64,000 nt of DNA, from NCBI GenBank assembly GCA_950022655.1, contig OX465584.1:56843789-56907788 (forward strand), in the 5' to 3' direction. Each line of letters begins with the position of its first letter. Position 1 is the stretch's first letter. Both the position numbers and the translations under genes were made by a program. Below, in pieces: positions 63,449 through 64,000 of the stretch. The DNA comes from Alentia gelatinosa. Taxonomy: Eukaryota > Annelida > Polychaeta > Phyllodocida > Polynoidae. The notes below the pieces were generated by a model. That model was given only the letters and a program-made list of their open reading frames with translations. It was not told the DNA's origin and made no database searches.

Positions 63449-63478
63449 TGGGGCCCGTTTAATTATCTAGGATCGTAC
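63449..63478 (+). mobile_element. F element left end, cut by CH2
   Basis: GGGGCCCGTTTAATTATCTA and GGATCGTACAT are the first 30 bp of F. The sequence switches to CH2 at 63479; the rest of F is not in the window. Confidence 0.65.
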
Positions 63479-63848
63479 ATTTATCCTACCCCTAATAAAA
63501 AACGCCATAGGTTTAACATTGACCCAATGTATTTGACATAGCGTTGGATAAAGTGTTATTTATGCACCGAGGTGAATAAAAAAACGGACCAATCAGGGAC
63601 GAGATAACGAAAGTAGATCCGGCAGCATTGATAACTACTAACGTGGATAATTACAAATATTCTCTGTATATCGGTGAGATGGGGTAGGATAAATACGAAA
63701 CCGAACTCGAGTTAGCCTTCACAATGTTTATACCACTCTGGTCAGGTCTGCTACTCACTACACTCGGCTAACGCCTCGTGTAGTAATACACAACCTGCCC
63801 ATCGTGGCATAAACATTGACAAGGCTAACTCTCGTTTGGTTTCTACTA
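63479..63848 (+). mobile_element. CH2 composite, hairpin type c
   Basis: The module (63479-63694) starts TTATCCTACCCCTAATAAA with CGCCATAGGTTTAACATTG and ends GATGGGGTAGGATAAATAC. The hairpin has AGTTAGCCTT with AAGGCTAACT, CAATGTTTAT with ATAAACATTG, and apex ACTACACTCGGCTAACGCCT. It shares no stem sequence with CH2 types a and b except AACTCG and GTGGCAT words. Confidence 0.83.
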
Positions 63849-64000
63849 ATTATCTCACCCCTGGTATTTTTATTTACATAGACTTAACATTAGGAACTCG
63901 TATCCAACACCCATGAGATATTTAGGGAAAATATCCAATGGGGGATAATGTAATGTGAAAAATGAGATTAATTCAGAAACCTATTCAAGTTTAGGGTCAG
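63849..64000 (+). mobile_element. CH1 composite, running off the window
   Basis: TTATCTCACCCCTGGTATTT, CATAGACTTAACATTAGGAA and CTCGTATCCAACACCCATGA form the module, which ends AAAAATGAGATTAATTCAG. The hairpin has begun (TTCAAGTTTAGGGTCAG) when the window stops. It directly abuts the CH2 copy. Confidence 0.82.

Overview
This window reads as intergenic or intronic DNA from an animal nuclear genome, most likely a lophotrochozoan and probably a mollusc. The signs are three 3'-terminal fragments and one internal fragment of non-LTR retrotransposon reverse transcriptase, tRNA-derived SINEs whose tail is a TAGACGTTAAATCAAAC block (from memory, seen in mollusc SINEs), long AT, CT and C/G homopolymer microsatellites, islands of CpG-rich sequence, and a very dense load of short non-autonomous DNA transposons. 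I find no intact protein-coding gene, tRNA, rRNA or CRISPR array. Nearly all longer open frames lie over repeats. All family labels below (CH1-3, A, D, E, F, G, H, I, J, L, M, N, P, Q) are my own working names.

The dominant feature is a superfamily of composite elements, here called CH. Each has a module of roughly 130-400 bp bounded by short inverted repeats (CH1 TTTATCTCACCCC, CH2 TTTATCCTACCCC, CH3 TTTATTACCCACC or TTATTATCCACC). Directly after its right inverted repeat comes a separate foldback hairpin of about 100-150 bp. The same module is joined to different hairpins. The hairpin stems of different families are unrelated, yet the apex is repeatedly close to CACTCGGCTTCGCCTCGTG. About thirty full or partial CH copies are spread from base 46 to base 64000.

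Other families are ordinary MITEs. A (GGCCCGGCGTCCACC ends, 8 copies), D (GGCCCGTTTCCATTG), E, G (GCCGGAGACACACC, about 8 copies) and a 221-bp palindrome have TTA/TAA target duplications as in PIF/Harbinger (Tourist-like) elements. P elements sit between TTAA sites and resemble piggyBac derivatives. F, M, N, H/I and Q are unassigned. Several nested insertions give relative ages: A inside M, A inside F, the 221-bp palindrome inside A, G inside H, and N inside D.

Layout: 0-14 kb CH1/CH2/CH3, D, M and one SINE; 14-16 kb a LINE fragment, P1 and a CpG island; 16.7-19.8 kb repeat-poor with possible regulatory sites; 19.8-32 kb MITEs and CH copies; 32.8-38 kb mostly unclassified DNA with satellites and a CpG region; 38-43 kb A copies, a hammerhead-like motif and a LINE fragment; 43.5-45 kb a CpG island and a tandem duplication; 46-50.6 kb SINE, P2, F array, Q and (AT)n; 50.6-54.2 kb G, CH2 and an H/I array; 55-57.5 kb (AT)n, CpG, (CT)n and an RT fragment; 57.6-59.7 kb unclassified; 59.7-64 kb CH1, the G cluster, CH3, Q, CH2 and CH1.
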